Notes: generated from the sequence alone by a model not told the origin. 64,000 nucleotides of DNA from Marinobacter sp. HL-58 (GCF_001314605.1 NZ_LIHP01000001.1:407230-471229); one strand, 5' to 3'. Shown: positions 35,677 through 44,659, numbered from the stretch's first letter. Program-made: numbers and translations.

Positions 35677-36834
35677 TCATTTCCGGCGCTTCTGGTCGTG
35701 ACGAAACAGCATGACAAGCTGTATTGCGACCAGGCCATAAGCCGTTGACCAGCACACTGCCGATATCCAGAGCAGTTCAGGATGCGCGAACGCGGTGTCG
35801 CCCGCCTGAAATCTCGCCAGCACCGCAATTGCCATGGCGACCGCCGTGCCCAGGACTTGCCAGGCGGGAGGAAAGGTGCGCCTGGCCCTTTGCCAGGCCA
35901 GCCTCAGCATAACGCTGACGGAAAGGGTGCCAAGAGCGCCAATGGTAATGACATGCAACGCTGGCAGCAGCGCGGTGCCCTGCAGAAGACCGGCAGCTGT
36001 GGCAGCAGCCCCCACCGCCAGCCAGAGGTAGCCGAGGGCCAGAACCAGCAGATCCGGCCGATCCCCGCAGTGCCAGAGCTTCCAGCGTATGGCACGGATT
36101 ATGATCAGAATGGCAGCGCATCCAAGGGCAAGGCCGGTGGCCGGATCCGCAGGCGGAATAAGCGACAGCAGCAATGCCACTGGCAGAATCAGCAGGAGTC
36201 CTCCCTCGATCCGTGGTTGCACTCTTGCTTCCAGGGGAATACCGCGCTTTTCCAGGGTACCTGCCACGGCCGGGGCTATGATTCTGCCACCCATGAAGGC
36301 CATCAGCAGTAACAGACCAATAATTGCAGCAATCAATACGCGACGGGTGTCGGCCACTGCAAGTGTGATATCGAGGGGGGCGTCAGCAACCAACCAGTAG
36401 GCCAGCGACAGCAGGCACAGAACCAGTATCAACGGGCCGGCAATCCGGTTACGCCATTTCTTGGCGGCCTGGAATCGCGGCACGACATGGCGGGCGAGTA
36501 ACAGGGCGAAGGCCGGGCTCAGTAACTGGGATATCAGGTTCTCGGGTGCCACGGCCCAGCAAAAGCGGGCGACAAGCCAGAGCAGGAATAGCGGGCCCAG
36601 CACACGCCAGGGCTGGGGGCCGAGGGTATAACCGGCAATCAGTGCCAGGCTGAAGCCGAAGATCAGCTCGTGGCCATGGCCGGCTCCTGCGAGTCCCGCT
36701 GGCCAGCCGCTGCCCGAAAGAGTGCTGTATATGGATAAGGGCACGGCAAGGGCTGCCAGCATCGAAGCGGCGGGAAAGAAAAGCCAGAACGAATGAATGT
36801 TTTTACGGGGCCTGGCCGGGTTGTCTGAAGTCAT
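35677..36834 (-). CDS. NnrS family membrane protein (copy 2)
   Basis: 385 residues, about 12 helices. The NnrS blocks are GAGHGHELIFGFSLALIAGYT, followed by MAFMGGRIIAPAV and LHVITIGALGTLSVSVMLRL. It is clearly diverged from the first NnrS at 26668. Two NnrS paralogues within 9 kb of three NarK genes support a nitrate/NO physiology. It has no close same-strand partner. Confidence 0.87.
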   Translation of the reverse strand: MTSDNPARPRKNIHSFWLFFPAASMLAALAVPLSIYSTLSGSGWPAGLAGAGHGHELIFGFSLALIAGYTLGPQPWRVLGPLFLLWLVARFCWAVAPENLISQLLSPAFALLLARHVVPRFQAAKKWRNRIAGPLILVLCLLSLAYWLVADAPLDITLAVADTRRVLIAAIIGLLLLMAFMGGRIIAPAVAGTLEKRGIPLEARVQPRIEGGLLLILPVALLLSLIPPADPATGLALGCAAILIIIRAIRWKLWHCGDRPDLLVLALGYLWLAVGAAATAAGLLQGTALLPALHVITIGALGTLSVSVMLRLAWQRARRTFPPAWQVLGTAVAMAIAVLARFQAGDTAFAHPELLWISAVCWSTAYGLVAIQLVMLFRHDQKRRK

Positions 36835-36906
36835 CTCGTGTCCTTGACCCTCGCCTGCCCCGGTACTATCAATGAAAATACATGGGCCACATTTTGAAGG
36901 TGGATT

Positions 36907-37470
36907 ATGAATATTTCAAATATTGTCCGTCTGCCGTTTTCCGGCAATGGTGCCTGGGCCGAGTTACGTAGCTATAACCTGTCTATCCCGTTTCTTGCCT
37001 GGGTGATCGTAGTCCCGATGTCCTTTTTGCCACCGGTGCTGCTCTACTACGCGGGGACGCATTATGGAGACAGCTTTATACAGGGGTTTGGTGGCAAGGA
37101 ATGGCGCTTCATTACCACGATCCTGTTTCTGGCCGAACTGCTGACGTTCTTTGTCATGGGATGGCTGATTCAGGCAGTGCTGGATGGCCATAAACTGAAA
37201 ATCAGTTATCAGGATGCCTATCTTCTGGCGGCCATAGCCCCGCTGCCGCTCTGGCTGTCATCGCTGGCCCTGCTGGTTCCGGTGCTGGCGGTAAGCGTCG
37301 TTGCGGTGTTTGCCGGACTGTTCCTGTCCTGTGCACTGGTATACCAGGGGGTGCGATCCCTGTGTCATCTCAGTGACAATGATGTCGTGGCCATGTCGGC
37401 CACCTACACGATCATGGCTGCATCCGTGCTGGCATGGGGTGTACTGATGGGGTTGGTCTGGGCATTCTGA
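36907..37470 (+). CDS. Yip1-domain membrane protein
   Basis: 187 residues, five membrane helices. It begins IVRLPFSGNGAWAELRSYNL and has GWLIQAVLDGHKLKISYQDAY before helix 3, the layout of bacterial Yip1 (YIP1, DUF1282-like) proteins. The function is unknown. It is divergent from nnrS copy 2 and ends immediately beside the convergent haemolysin III gene. Confidence 0.75.
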   Translation: MNISNIVRLPFSGNGAWAELRSYNLSIPFLAWVIVVPMSFLPPVLLYYAGTHYGDSFIQGFGGKEWRFITTILFLAELLTFFVMGWLIQAVLDGHKLKISYQDAYLLAAIAPLPLWLSSLALLVPVLAVSVVAVFAGLFLSCALVYQGVRSLCHLSDNDVVAMSATYTIMAASVLAWGVLMGLVWAF

Positions 37471-38136
37471 TCAGGCGGCGTGTGGAAGCACGCCATAATA
37501 GATGGCACTGAAGTGCAGGGCACTGCCACCGATCACGAACAGGTGCCAGATGGCATGCATGTAGGGAATGCGATCGGCCAGGTAGAAAACCACTCCGGCG
37601 GTATAGACCACGCCGCCGGCAATGGTGAGGTACAACGCTGTTTCACTCAGGTTTGCCACCAGGTCTGATGAGGCAAATGTGATCAGCCAGCCCATTGCAA
37701 TGTAAATCCCCACCCTCGCAAGTTTGAACCGGTTTCGGAAGATAACCTTGAGCACCACGCCGGTAATGGCCAGGGACCAGATAATGGCAAACAGGGTCCA
37801 GCCGGTGGTACCCCGCATATTGACCAGCAGAAACGGTGTATAGGTGCCAGCGATCAGCAGGAAGATGGCGCAGTGGTCGAGGGTTTTGAATATCGCTCGC
37901 AGCCTCGGATGCCGGGCACCGTGATAAAGCGCTGAAGACAGGTAGAGCAGTATCAGCGATGCGCCGAAAATGCTGAAGCTTACAATTTTCCACATGTCGC
38001 CCGACTGGCTGGCTGCCATGATCAGGGCGGCAGTTCCGATAACGCTGAGAATGGCGCCCAGCCCGTGGCTGGCGCTGTTCAGCCATTCCTCTATGCGGTG
38101 GTGAGCAGATTCCGTGGCGGAGCCGGTCGCTTTCAT
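37471..38136 (-). CDS. Haemolysin III / PAQR family membrane protein
   Basis: 221 residues from the ATG at 38136 (AGGGG upstream); an ATG at 38160 lacks a ribosome site. Seven helices with the family's metal-site residues: EEWLNSASHGLGAILSVIG, SALYHGARHPRLR and HAIWHLFVIGGSALHF. In animals PAQR proteins control membrane fluidity and ceramide hydrolysis; bacterial members are little studied and the 'haemolysin' label is weak. A perfect 16-base palindrome lies just upstream. Confidence 0.88.
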   Translation of the reverse strand: MKATGSATESAHHRIEEWLNSASHGLGAILSVIGTAALIMAASQSGDMWKIVSFSIFGASLILLYLSSALYHGARHPRLRAIFKTLDHCAIFLLIAGTYTPFLLVNMRGTTGWTLFAIIWSLAITGVVLKVIFRNRFKLARVGIYIAMGWLITFASSDLVANLSETALYLTIAGGVVYTAGVVFYLADRIPYMHAIWHLFVIGGSALHFSAIYYGVLPHAA

Positions 38137-38177
38137 CAACGTGTTTCCCCTGTCAGTCATGACGCTACGGTACTTCA

Positions 38178-38193
38178 GCGTACACGTGTACGC
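38178..38193. promoter_or_regulatory. Perfect 16-base palindrome upstream of the PAQR gene
   Basis: GCGTACACGTGTACGC. It recalls the FabR-type operator of unsaturated fatty acid genes (core GTACACGTGT, from memory). It sits 42 bases before the preferred start codon, in promoter range. Confidence 0.6.
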
Positions 38194-38332
38194 AATGGCA
38201 GAAATGTGACAGGCCCGTGAGATTGATCAGAAATTCTGAACAAGCCGGATGAAATCTTCCGGTTTTTCGATATCCGGCCAGAGAGTAGGCTTTAACCATC
38301 AATCAACTGCAACAGGCAGGAGGCTCTGGGCT

Positions 38333-38932
38333 ATGGCAAAAGTTCTTGTTCTTTATTACTCCATGTACGGCCACATCGAAACCATGGCCAACACCGTCGC
38401 CGAGGGCGCGAAGGGTGTTGCCGGCGCTGAGGTCACCGTCAAACGTGTTCCGGAGACCATGCCGGAAGACGCATTCAAGGGCGCGGGCGGAAAAACCGAC
38501 CAGGGCGCGCCGGTAGCCGATCCGAAAGAGCTGGCTGACTACGATGCTGTGATCTTCGGCACCCCGACGCGGTTTGGCAACATGGCCGGCCAGATGCGTA
38601 CATTCCTGGATCAGACGGGAGGACTCTGGGCCGGTGGTAAACTCCACGGCAAGGTCGCCAGTGTGTTCACCTCAACCGGAACCGGAGGCGGGCAGGAGCA
38701 CACCATCAGCTCGTTCTGGACCACGCTGGCCCATCACGGCATGGTGATTGTGCCGCTGGGTTATGGCATCCCGGAGTTTTTCGATATTTCAGAAATGAAC
38801 GGTGGCACACCTTATGGTGCCTCCACCATCGCAGGCGGCGATGGCTCCCGCCAGCCAAGCAAGAAAGAACTGACCATCGCCCGCTACCAGGGCAAACATG
38901 TGGCTGAACTGGCCGTCAAACTGCACGGCTGA
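38333..38932 (+). CDS. wrbA: NAD(P)H:quinone oxidoreductase WrbA
   Basis: 199 residues from the ATG at 38333 (AGGAGG upstream). Flavodoxin-like FMN fold: [20 protein letters not shown] is the phosphate loop, then [20 protein letters not shown] and [13 protein letters not shown]. WrbA makes two-electron reductions of quinones and protects against redox cycling. It is convergent with the Crp/Fnr-type regulator. Confidence 0.95.
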   Translation: MAKVLVLYYSMYGHIETMANTVAEGAKGVAGAEVTVKRVPETMPEDAFKGAGGKTDQGAPVADPKELADYDAVIFGTPTRFGNMAGQMRTFLDQTGGLWAGGKLHGKVASVFTSTGTGGGQEHTISSFWTTLAHHGMVIVPLGYGIPEFFDISEMNGGTPYGASTIAGGDGSRQPSKKELTIARYQGKHVAELAVKLHG

Positions 38933-38977
38933 AAGCTAAGCATTTCGAGAGCGTTGAGCGTTTTGTTGGGTAACCCG

Positions 38978-39688
38978 CTATAGCTGGTTGCCCTTTTTTG
39001 TGCCTGTTTTCAGTCGTGAGAAGGTTGCCGGTACAACACCCAGCCACGACGCCAGCTGGTTGTCTGGCACTCTCTTCACCAGTTCGGGATATTCCTCCAA
39101 CAGTAACAGGTATCGCTCCCGGGCAGACATGGTGTGTTTGCGGAATTCCCGCATGCTGGTCAGTTCTGCTATTTCTTCTGTCAGCACCAGGGCGAAACGC
39201 GGCCAGAGTCCTTCTCCGTGAGACTGGATCGCGGACCGGAAGGCTGCGAAGTCGGCGACCCACAGTGTAGCCGGAGTGCTGGCTGTCAGGCACAGTGTGT
39301 TACGCACTGTACGGCTGCGCCCGAAAACCGGCCAGACCATGTCGCCCTCGGCAAAGAAATGATGCACGGAGACCCTGCCATTAGGTGCTTCCCGGAACAG
39401 TCGCATAATGCCGTACTGAATCAGATAAACGTTTGCCCAGGGGGTGTCATGTTTCTCCAGAGTGGTTTCGGCGTCCACCCTGCGTTGGTGGAACAGTCGG
39501 GCCAGGTCTGCCAGAAACCGTGCATCCGGATCCTTTTCGTGGCCTGCGAGACGAATACCGAATATTCGGCTCAGTCCGTTAAGCAGGGCCGTCGATTCAG
39601 GTGCGGAGTCTTGCTGGATGATGTCATGATTGTTTTCTCCCAGCATGCAAGGTGCAGAGGATACGTTTGGCCTGAGGACGCTACTCAT
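38978..39688 (-). CDS. Crp/Fnr-fold transcriptional regulator
   Basis: 236 residues. A cyclic-nucleotide-binding beta roll (about 60-160, with HHFFAEGDMVWPVFG) is followed by a winged HTH (VPDNQLASWLGVVPATFSRL). Only two Cys are present, not placed like the four Fe-S ligands of FNR, so it should not be an oxygen-sensing FNR. The recognition helix has Ala where FNR has the Glu of ETISR, so a different DNA site is expected. A palindromic ATGACTTAAATCAT at 39747-39760 in its upstream region could be an autoregulatory site. Confidence 0.85.
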   Translation of the reverse strand: MSSVLRPNVSSAPCMLGENNHDIIQQDSAPESTALLNGLSRIFGIRLAGHEKDPDARFLADLARLFHQRRVDAETTLEKHDTPWANVYLIQYGIMRLFREAPNGRVSVHHFFAEGDMVWPVFGRSRTVRNTLCLTASTPATLWVADFAAFRSAIQSHGEGLWPRFALVLTEEIAELTSMREFRKHTMSARERYLLLLEEYPELVKRVPDNQLASWLGVVPATFSRLKTGTKKGNQL

Positions 39689-39860
39689 GGTGTTGACCCT
39701 GTTATAAGTGTCAGGCCAATTATTGTATCAAAAAAACATCTTTTTAAATGACTTAAATCATTAAGACTTACAGGGGGGGATCAATAAAAGCGTAGAGCGT
39801 CCGATAATGCTAGACTCTGCAGCTTTATCCTGGCCTGCCTACTGTTTCAACGGAGCTTTC

Positions 39861-40781
39861 ATGGCTGCCGCATTCGCCCTGTTTCTCAAGCTGATTCCGC
39901 TCTACGTGACGGTAGCGCTGGGGTGGCTCGCCCGCCGCTATCTGGAGGCCAGCGGCAAGCATATTGCGGGGATCATGCTCTATATCATGACGCCGTCGGT
40001 GGTGTTCTCGGGTGTGATGGCAGCGCCGCTGTCCACGGAGGTTATCCTGCTTCCGGTGCTGACATTCGGCTTGTGCACGGTTATTGGCGTGGCGCACCTC
40101 TGGCTGGCACGGCGCTTTATCACTGATGGCAGTGCCAGCCTGATGCCGTTGTCCGTCGGCACCGGCAATACTGGCTACTTCGGCATCCCGGTGGCGCTGT
40201 TGCTGTTCGGGCAGGATGGACTGGCGCTCTACATTGTCTGCATGCTCGGTACCACCCTGTTCGAGAATTCCGTGGGCTTTTACCTGGCGGCGCGGGGCCG
40301 GTACAGCCTGAAGGATTCGCTGGTGCGGGTGGCAAGGTTGCCGTCGGTTTATGCTTTCGGGCTGGCGGTCATGCTGAACCTTTCCGGTTTCAGCATTCCC
40401 GATGTCTTTACCCCGCTGTTTGATAACCTGCGTGGTGCCTACAGCGTCCTGGGTATGATGATTATCGGCATGGGCATTGTCAGTTTGCGCGGGCTGGCGG
40501 GTAACCCGCGCTTCACCGGGCTGGCCTTCTTCGGCAAGTTCGTGTCCTGGCCGTTGGTGGCCCTGGCCTTCTGGTGGCTGGATGCCAGCGTTTTCGGTAT
40601 CTACCACCTGGCGGTCTATCAGGCCATTTTCCTGATTTCCATCACCCCCATTGCCGCCAATACCGTGGTAATTGCCACCCTGCTGGATACCGCACCGAAA
40701 CAGGCGGCGGGAACGGCGTTGCTCAGTACCTTGTTTGCCCTGGCTTTCATTCCTGTGATGGTGGCACTGGTTCTGCCATAA
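39861..40781 (+). CDS. AEC family transporter (auxin efflux carrier type)
   Basis: 306 residues from the ATG at 39861 (GGAG upstream). Ten helices; IPLYVTVALGWLARRYLEAS opens helix 1, and SVGTGNTGYFGIPVALLLFG and ITPIAANTVVIATLLD mark the two crossover motifs of the AEC/BASS-like fold. Substrates of bacterial members are organic acids or amino acids; which one is unknown. Its last 35 bases overlap the convergent CDF gene. Confidence 0.88.
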   Translation: MAAAFALFLKLIPLYVTVALGWLARRYLEASGKHIAGIMLYIMTPSVVFSGVMAAPLSTEVILLPVLTFGLCTVIGVAHLWLARRFITDGSASLMPLSVGTGNTGYFGIPVALLLFGQDGLALYIVCMLGTTLFENSVGFYLAARGRYSLKDSLVRVARLPSVYAFGLAVMLNLSGFSIPDVFTPLFDNLRGAYSVLGMMIIGMGIVSLRGLAGNPRFTGLAFFGKFVSWPLVALAFWWLDASVFGIYHLAVYQAIFLISITPIAANTVVIATLLDTAPKQAAGTALLSTLFALAFIPVMVALVLP

Positions 40782-41415
40782 ACGCCTGACTGTCGAGCTC
40801 CGCACGCGCCCCCCGGATATCCCGGTGGGCATGTCGCACCACGCTGATGCCCGCAGTAATTGCCAGGCCGCCCATAACCCCGGCTACGGCCAGGTCCGGC
40901 CAGGCGCTACCGGTGCCGAATACTCCCAGGGCAGCCACCATGACGGCAATGTTACTGATGGCATCGTTGCGACTACACAGCCATACCGAGCGCATATCCG
41001 AGTCACCCTCCCGGAACCTGAACAACATGAGCGCCACGCCGACGTTGGCCACCAGCGCCAGGAAGCCGACGGCCCCCATGGTCATCGCTTCCGGGGTAAT
41101 ACCGCTTTGCATCACCCAGATTGCGCGGCCCAACACGGCAATGCCGAACACGGTCATGGTAATGCCTTTCACCATGGCGGCCCGGCCACGCCAGAGCATG
41201 CCCATGGAAAGTACCGACAGTGACAGGAGGTAGTTGGCGCTGTCGCCGAAGAAGTCGATGGCATCCGCCATCAGTGACACGGACCCGGACTGAAGGCTGG
41301 CAAAGCCCTCCACCAGGAACATTGAAAGATTGACCCAAAGTGCAATCCAAAGGGCTTTGCGAAAGCCCGGTGCGGGTGATTTGGGTTCGGGGGCAGAACA
41401 GCTGCTACACGCCAT
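40747..41415 (-). CDS. Short CDF-family cation efflux protein
   Basis: 222 residues, six helices and no C-terminal cytosolic metal domain. The N-terminus has a Cys pair (ACSSCSAPEP). The helix 2 metal motif is LMADAIDFFGDSANY (Asp-x3-Asp). The helix 5 motif is CSRNDAISN: Cys-x3-Asp where classical Zn exporters have His-x3-Asp. It is controlled by a promoter with MerR-type geometry directly upstream and by the CadR-like gene, so Cd, Pb or Zn export is likely. The mix of ligands argues for a soft metal. Confidence 0.85.
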   Translation of the reverse strand: MACSSCSAPEPKSPAPGFRKALWIALWVNLSMFLVEGFASLQSGSVSLMADAIDFFGDSANYLLSLSVLSMGMLWRGRAAMVKGITMTVFGIAVLGRAIWVMQSGITPEAMTMGAVGFLALVANVGVALMLFRFREGDSDMRSVWLCSRNDAISNIAVMVAALGVFGTGSAWPDLAVAGVMGGLAITAGISVVRHAHRDIRGARAELDSQAFMAEPVPPSQE

Positions 41416-41443
41416 GAATACCTCCTGTTATCAGAACGCATTC

Positions 41444-41474
41444 ATTAAAAACCCTGTAGCAACTACAGAGTCAA
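41444..41474 (-). promoter_or_regulatory. MerR-family operator-promoter of the CDF exporter
   Basis: On the minus strand: -35 TTGACT (41469-41474), a 19-base spacer, -10 TTTAAT (41444-41449). The spacer holds the dyad CTGTAG-TTG-CTACAG. Overlong spacing with the dyad inside is the hallmark of MerR-type activation, and the dyad closely resembles known CadR/PbrR/ZntR operators. Confidence 0.85.
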
Positions 41475-41492
41475 CGTGGTCCAGGCAAGAAA

Positions 41493-41960
41493 TTATTGAC
41501 CCGTGCCCGGGGTGTGGTGATGTGTCCCGGGAACATGGTTGTGGCCACTATCAGGCAGCTCATCCACGGTTTCGGATGTGAGCCCCCCGAGGATGCCGCA
41601 TTCGCTGACGGTGCGGCCTTCCGAGCAGGCCTGCTGAAGTTGTTCCAGGGTATCTTCCAGGCTTGCCAGTTCCCGCAGGCGCTCGCGGACATGGGTGAGA
41701 TGGCGCGCCAGCAGGGCATCCACTTCGCTGCAGTCGGCGTCCGGCTGGTCAGCCAGGCGAATCAGTTCGCGGATTTCGTCCTGGGCCATGTCCAGGTTTC
41801 GGCAACGCCTGATGAACAACAGGCGATCCAGATGGCTTTGCCGGTAGTGCCGGTAGCCACTGGCTTCACGCTCCGGCTCGGGGACCAGCCCGATCTTCTC
41901 GTAGTAACGAATGGTTTCCACCGGAATGCCGGTGGCTTTCGAGATTTCACCGATTTTCAC
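41493..41960 (-). CDS. cadR: Cd(II)/Pb(II)-responsive MerR regulator, CadR/PbrR type
   Basis: 155 residues from a GTG at 41960 that overlaps the kinase stop by 4 bases (GTGA), with AGAGG upstream; an ATG 11 codons earlier is the alternative. N-terminal MerR HTH: VKIGEISKATGIPVETIRYY. The metal cysteines of CadR/PbrR are all present (DADCSEVDALL, then QACSEGRTVSECGIL), and the C-terminus carries a His stretch (GTHHHTPG). It should activate the CDF promoter 19 bases downstream of its own stop. Confidence 0.92.
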   Translation of the reverse strand: MKIGEISKATGIPVETIRYYEKIGLVPEPEREASGYRHYRQSHLDRLLFIRRCRNLDMAQDEIRELIRLADQPDADCSEVDALLARHLTHVRERLRELASLEDTLEQLQQACSEGRTVSECGILGGLTSETVDELPDSGHNHVPGTHHHTPGTGQ

Positions 41961-43303
41961 TGTCTGTTGCCTCTGTCGACTCCCGGAAGGCAAACCATGG
42001 CTTTGAGCCCTCCCTGCGAACCGATACTGAATGAAAGGTTACCATCATAGCGCTCGGCGATCTCCCGTGCGATGGCCAGCCCGAGGCCGTGCCCCGGTAT
42101 CTGTTCATCCAGCCGCATGCCGCGGGTTCCCAGTGTGGGAAGTGCCTCGGTATTGACCCCGGGGCCGTCATCTTCAACGGTAATGACCAACTGGTTCCCC
42201 GTTTCCACAAGGGACACCACAGCGCTATGAGCAGCCCACTTGCCGGCGTTATCCAGCAGGTTGCCGAGGATCTCGTTCAGGTCATGCTCTTCGACAGGCC
42301 AGCGGGTTTCAGGCCTTAGTTCGGTCTCCAGTTCAAAGTTTTTATCGGGATACAGACGCCCCAGCATCCACAACAGATCCCGGGCCTGGCTGACCGGAGT
42401 TGCGGCTTTACCTGCCTGAGGGCCGGCGAGCCGGCTGCGGCGCATTTCGCTCTCCAGCTGGAGGTCGATATCGGACAGCCGCCGGGCGAGCTGCCGGCGC
42501 ATGTCCGGATCCAGGCTCCGGGTGTCGTCTTCGAGTACCTGGCGAACGGCAGACACTGGTGTTTTTATGCTATGGGACAGATTGGCCAGTGCTTCCCGGG
42601 ATCGGGTCAGGCGTTGATCGAGGGTATCAAGAAGCTGGTTCAGCTGGCTGACCAGGGGGCGGAATTCCGCCGGGGCTTCTACATCCAGGCGGTTATTGGC
42701 ACCGGTTTGCAGGGACCTGAGTCCGTGCTCAAGCTGGCTAACAGAACGAAGTGACAGCCGGATGGCAAGCCATATGGCGAGTAACAGTAAAACCAGCAAA
42801 ATACCGGATACCACCGCGGTCCATAAGTGGAGTTCCTGCTGGCTCTGCTGCAGTGTGCTCAGATCTTCGGCTACCACAATCACCACAGTTTCACCGTCCA
42901 GTGTCAGTGCCTTGCGGTAGGCCAGGAACTCCGCGACGGCGGAGCCGGTTTCGCGGACAAAGCCGCTTCGAGCATCCGCCAGCAGGGGCTCCAATGCCGG
43001 TGTCCAGAGTTCCGGTGAACTGTGCACCCGTTCACCAACACGCAGGGCAAAGGCGTGATGGAACACCTCTTCAAAATAATCCCCCTCGGCAATATTGCGA
43101 ATCTCTTCAGGGCCGGACTGACGCAACTGGTGCTCCAGAAAAGCTACTTCGTCCTGCAAACGGTCTTCCACGAACTCCCGGGCCATACGCTCCAGCAACA
43201 GACCGTGGACGAGCCAGGCTGCTGTCATCAGTACGATTGCTGCAGGCAGCAACAAGGTAAGCAGGCTCTTGCGAATGGAACGCCCGGGGTCAGTCCACAG
43301 CAT
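41957..43303 (-). CDS. Sensor histidine kinase, probably copper-linked
   Basis: 448 residues. Two membrane helices (about 13-33 and 162-184) flank a periplasmic sensor of about 130 residues, followed by HAMP. The phospho-His is in ANLSHSIKTPVSAVR, the N box in NEILGNLLDNAGKW, then EDDGPGV and PGHGLGLAIA. It overlaps the response regulator by 14 bases. Its place beside the cop genes suggests it senses periplasmic copper; the sensor domain itself has no obvious metal motif, so this rests on context. Confidence 0.9.
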   Translation of the reverse strand: MLWTDPGRSIRKSLLTLLLPAAIVLMTAAWLVHGLLLERMAREFVEDRLQDEVAFLEHQLRQSGPEEIRNIAEGDYFEEVFHHAFALRVGERVHSSPELWTPALEPLLADARSGFVRETGSAVAEFLAYRKALTLDGETVVIVVAEDLSTLQQSQQELHLWTAVVSGILLVLLLLAIWLAIRLSLRSVSQLEHGLRSLQTGANNRLDVEAPAEFRPLVSQLNQLLDTLDQRLTRSREALANLSHSIKTPVSAVRQVLEDDTRSLDPDMRRQLARRLSDIDLQLESEMRRSRLAGPQAGKAATPVSQARDLLWMLGRLYPDKNFELETELRPETRWPVEEHDLNEILGNLLDNAGKWAAHSAVVSLVETGNQLVITVEDDGPGVNTEALPTLGTRGMRLDEQIPGHGLGLAIAREIAERYDGNLSFSIGSQGGLKAMVCLPGVDRGNRQ

Positions 43304-43955
43304 TGAAAAGGTACCCCTGACCGCGACGGGTGGTAATCGCTTCCGCCCCGGTGATTTTACGCAAACGGCGCACGTAGGCTTCGATGGTGTTATCGCTGGG
43401 GCTGTCGTTCAGGTTATACAGCTGTTCCAGCAACTGCTCCTTGGAGAACACCTGGCCGGGGCGGCTCATCAGGCATCGCAAAAGCCGAAATTCCGTGCCG
43501 GTGAGGGAATGTTCCTTTCCATCGGGTGTCTGCAGGCACTGGCGGTATTCATCCAGCATGAAACCACCAGCGGTCAGTTTCGCCTCCACGCGACCTTCGC
43601 TGCGGCGAATCAGGGCGTTTAGCCGGGCCAGAAGCTCCTCGGTCTTGAAGGGTTTGGCGAGATAGTCGTCTGCACCGGCTTTGAGACCATTCACTTTGTC
43701 CTGCCAGTCGCCGCGGGCTGTCAGAATCAGTACCGGCATCGTCAGTTTATAGAAGCGCCAGCTTTTCAGGACATCCAGACCGTTGCCGTCGGGTAATCCC
43801 AGGTCCAGTACAACAGCCCGATAGTTCTCCTGTTTGCCGAGCTGAAGCGCCTGTTTGAAGGTGCCGGCTTCATCCACCGTGAAACCGGCTGCGGTTAGCT
43901 GCCGATTCAGGCTTTCGGCAATGAGGGTGTCGTCTTCCACCAGTAACAGTCGCAT
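43290..43955 (-). CDS. OmpR-family response regulator, probably copper-linked
   Basis: 221 residues. Receiver: LLLVEDDTLIAESLNRQL, phospho-Asp in VVLDLGLPDGNG (about 51), Lys in DDYLAKPFK. Winged-helix output with SDNTIEAYVRRLRKITG and TTRRGQGYLF. It is divergent from the cupredoxin gene, with direct repeats ATTCAG-N5-ATTCAG in between that fit OmpR-type binding. Confidence 0.93.
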   Translation of the reverse strand: MRLLLVEDDTLIAESLNRQLTAAGFTVDEAGTFKQALQLGKQENYRAVVLDLGLPDGNGLDVLKSWRFYKLTMPVLILTARGDWQDKVNGLKAGADDYLAKPFKTEELLARLNALIRRSEGRVEAKLTAGGFMLDEYRQCLQTPDGKEHSLTGTEFRLLRCLMSRPGQVFSKEQLLEQLYNLNDSPSDNTIEAYVRRLRKITGAEAITTRRGQGYLFNAVD

Positions 43956-44032
43956 CAGGATTCCTGCGTTTGGGGTCTGTTGAAATTCAGGCGCATCTGC
44001 TGAATGTAACCTGAAAAAGCATTCATCGGAAA

Positions 44033-44049
44033 ATTCAGCAAGAATTCAG
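44033..44049 (+). promoter_or_regulatory. Direct repeat ATTCAG-N5-ATTCAG before the cupredoxin gene
   Basis: ATTCAG at 44033 and 44044, 11 bases apart. More half sites lie nearby: ATTCAG at 43985, CTGAAT at 44000 and CTGAAA at 44011. This looks like a response-regulator operator shared by the two divergent units. Confidence 0.65.
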
Positions 44050-44109
44050 GTTGCCGGGGCAGACTTGGGCTCAATATCCATGGGTCTATCCACTATTGGG
44101 AGAACAAGC

Positions 44110-44646
44110 ATGAAGTCGATCCTCAGGAATGCAATGCTGCCGGCTATCGCGCTGGCGCTTTCACCTGGTGTCCATGCTGCCGGAGAGCACGGCGGCCACC
44201 ATGGCGGTGACAGCATCGGCGAGCCGGGCAAGGCTGAGGATGTCAGTCGCACCATTGATGTCACCATGCTGGACAACTATTACGAGCCCGAGTCCATCTC
44301 CGTCAAGCCCGGCGAGACCATCCGTTTCCGGGTGAAGAACGACGGTGCCATGGTGCATGAATTCAACATCGGTACAGCCGACATGCACGAAGCCCATCAG
44401 GAAGAAATGGAAATGATGGTTGAGCACGGCGTCATCAAGGGAGACAAGATTGACGAAGATATGATGAAAATGGACATGGGCGACGGCAAAACCATGGAAC
44501 ACGACGACCCCAACAGCGTGCTGATGGAGCCGGGTGAGACCAGAGAAATTATCTGGACCTTCACCGAAGCCACTGACCTTGAGTTTGCCTGCAATGTGCC
44601 GGGCCACTACCAGTCCGGCATGTACGGCGATATTGATTTTGAATAA
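44110..44646 (+). CDS. Periplasmic cupredoxin-domain protein
   Basis: 178 residues from the ATG at 44110 (GGGAG upstream). A signal peptide (LPAIALALSPGVHA) leads to a His-rich segment (GEHGGHHGGDS) and a cupredoxin domain. Type 1 copper ligands: His in AMVHEFNIG, then Cys, His and Met in FACNVPGHYQSGM. A Met/Asp/Glu-rich insertion (about 100-138) could bind more copper. It precedes copA by 13 bases, so it is the first gene of the copper operon. Confidence 0.88.
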   Translation: MKSILRNAMLPAIALALSPGVHAAGEHGGHHGGDSIGEPGKAEDVSRTIDVTMLDNYYEPESISVKPGETIRFRVKNDGAMVHEFNIGTADMHEAHQEEMEMMVEHGVIKGDKIDEDMMKMDMGDGKTMEHDDPNSVLMEPGETREIIWTFTEATDLEFACNVPGHYQSGMYGDIDFE

Positions 44647-44659
44647 GCGGGTTTACTCC

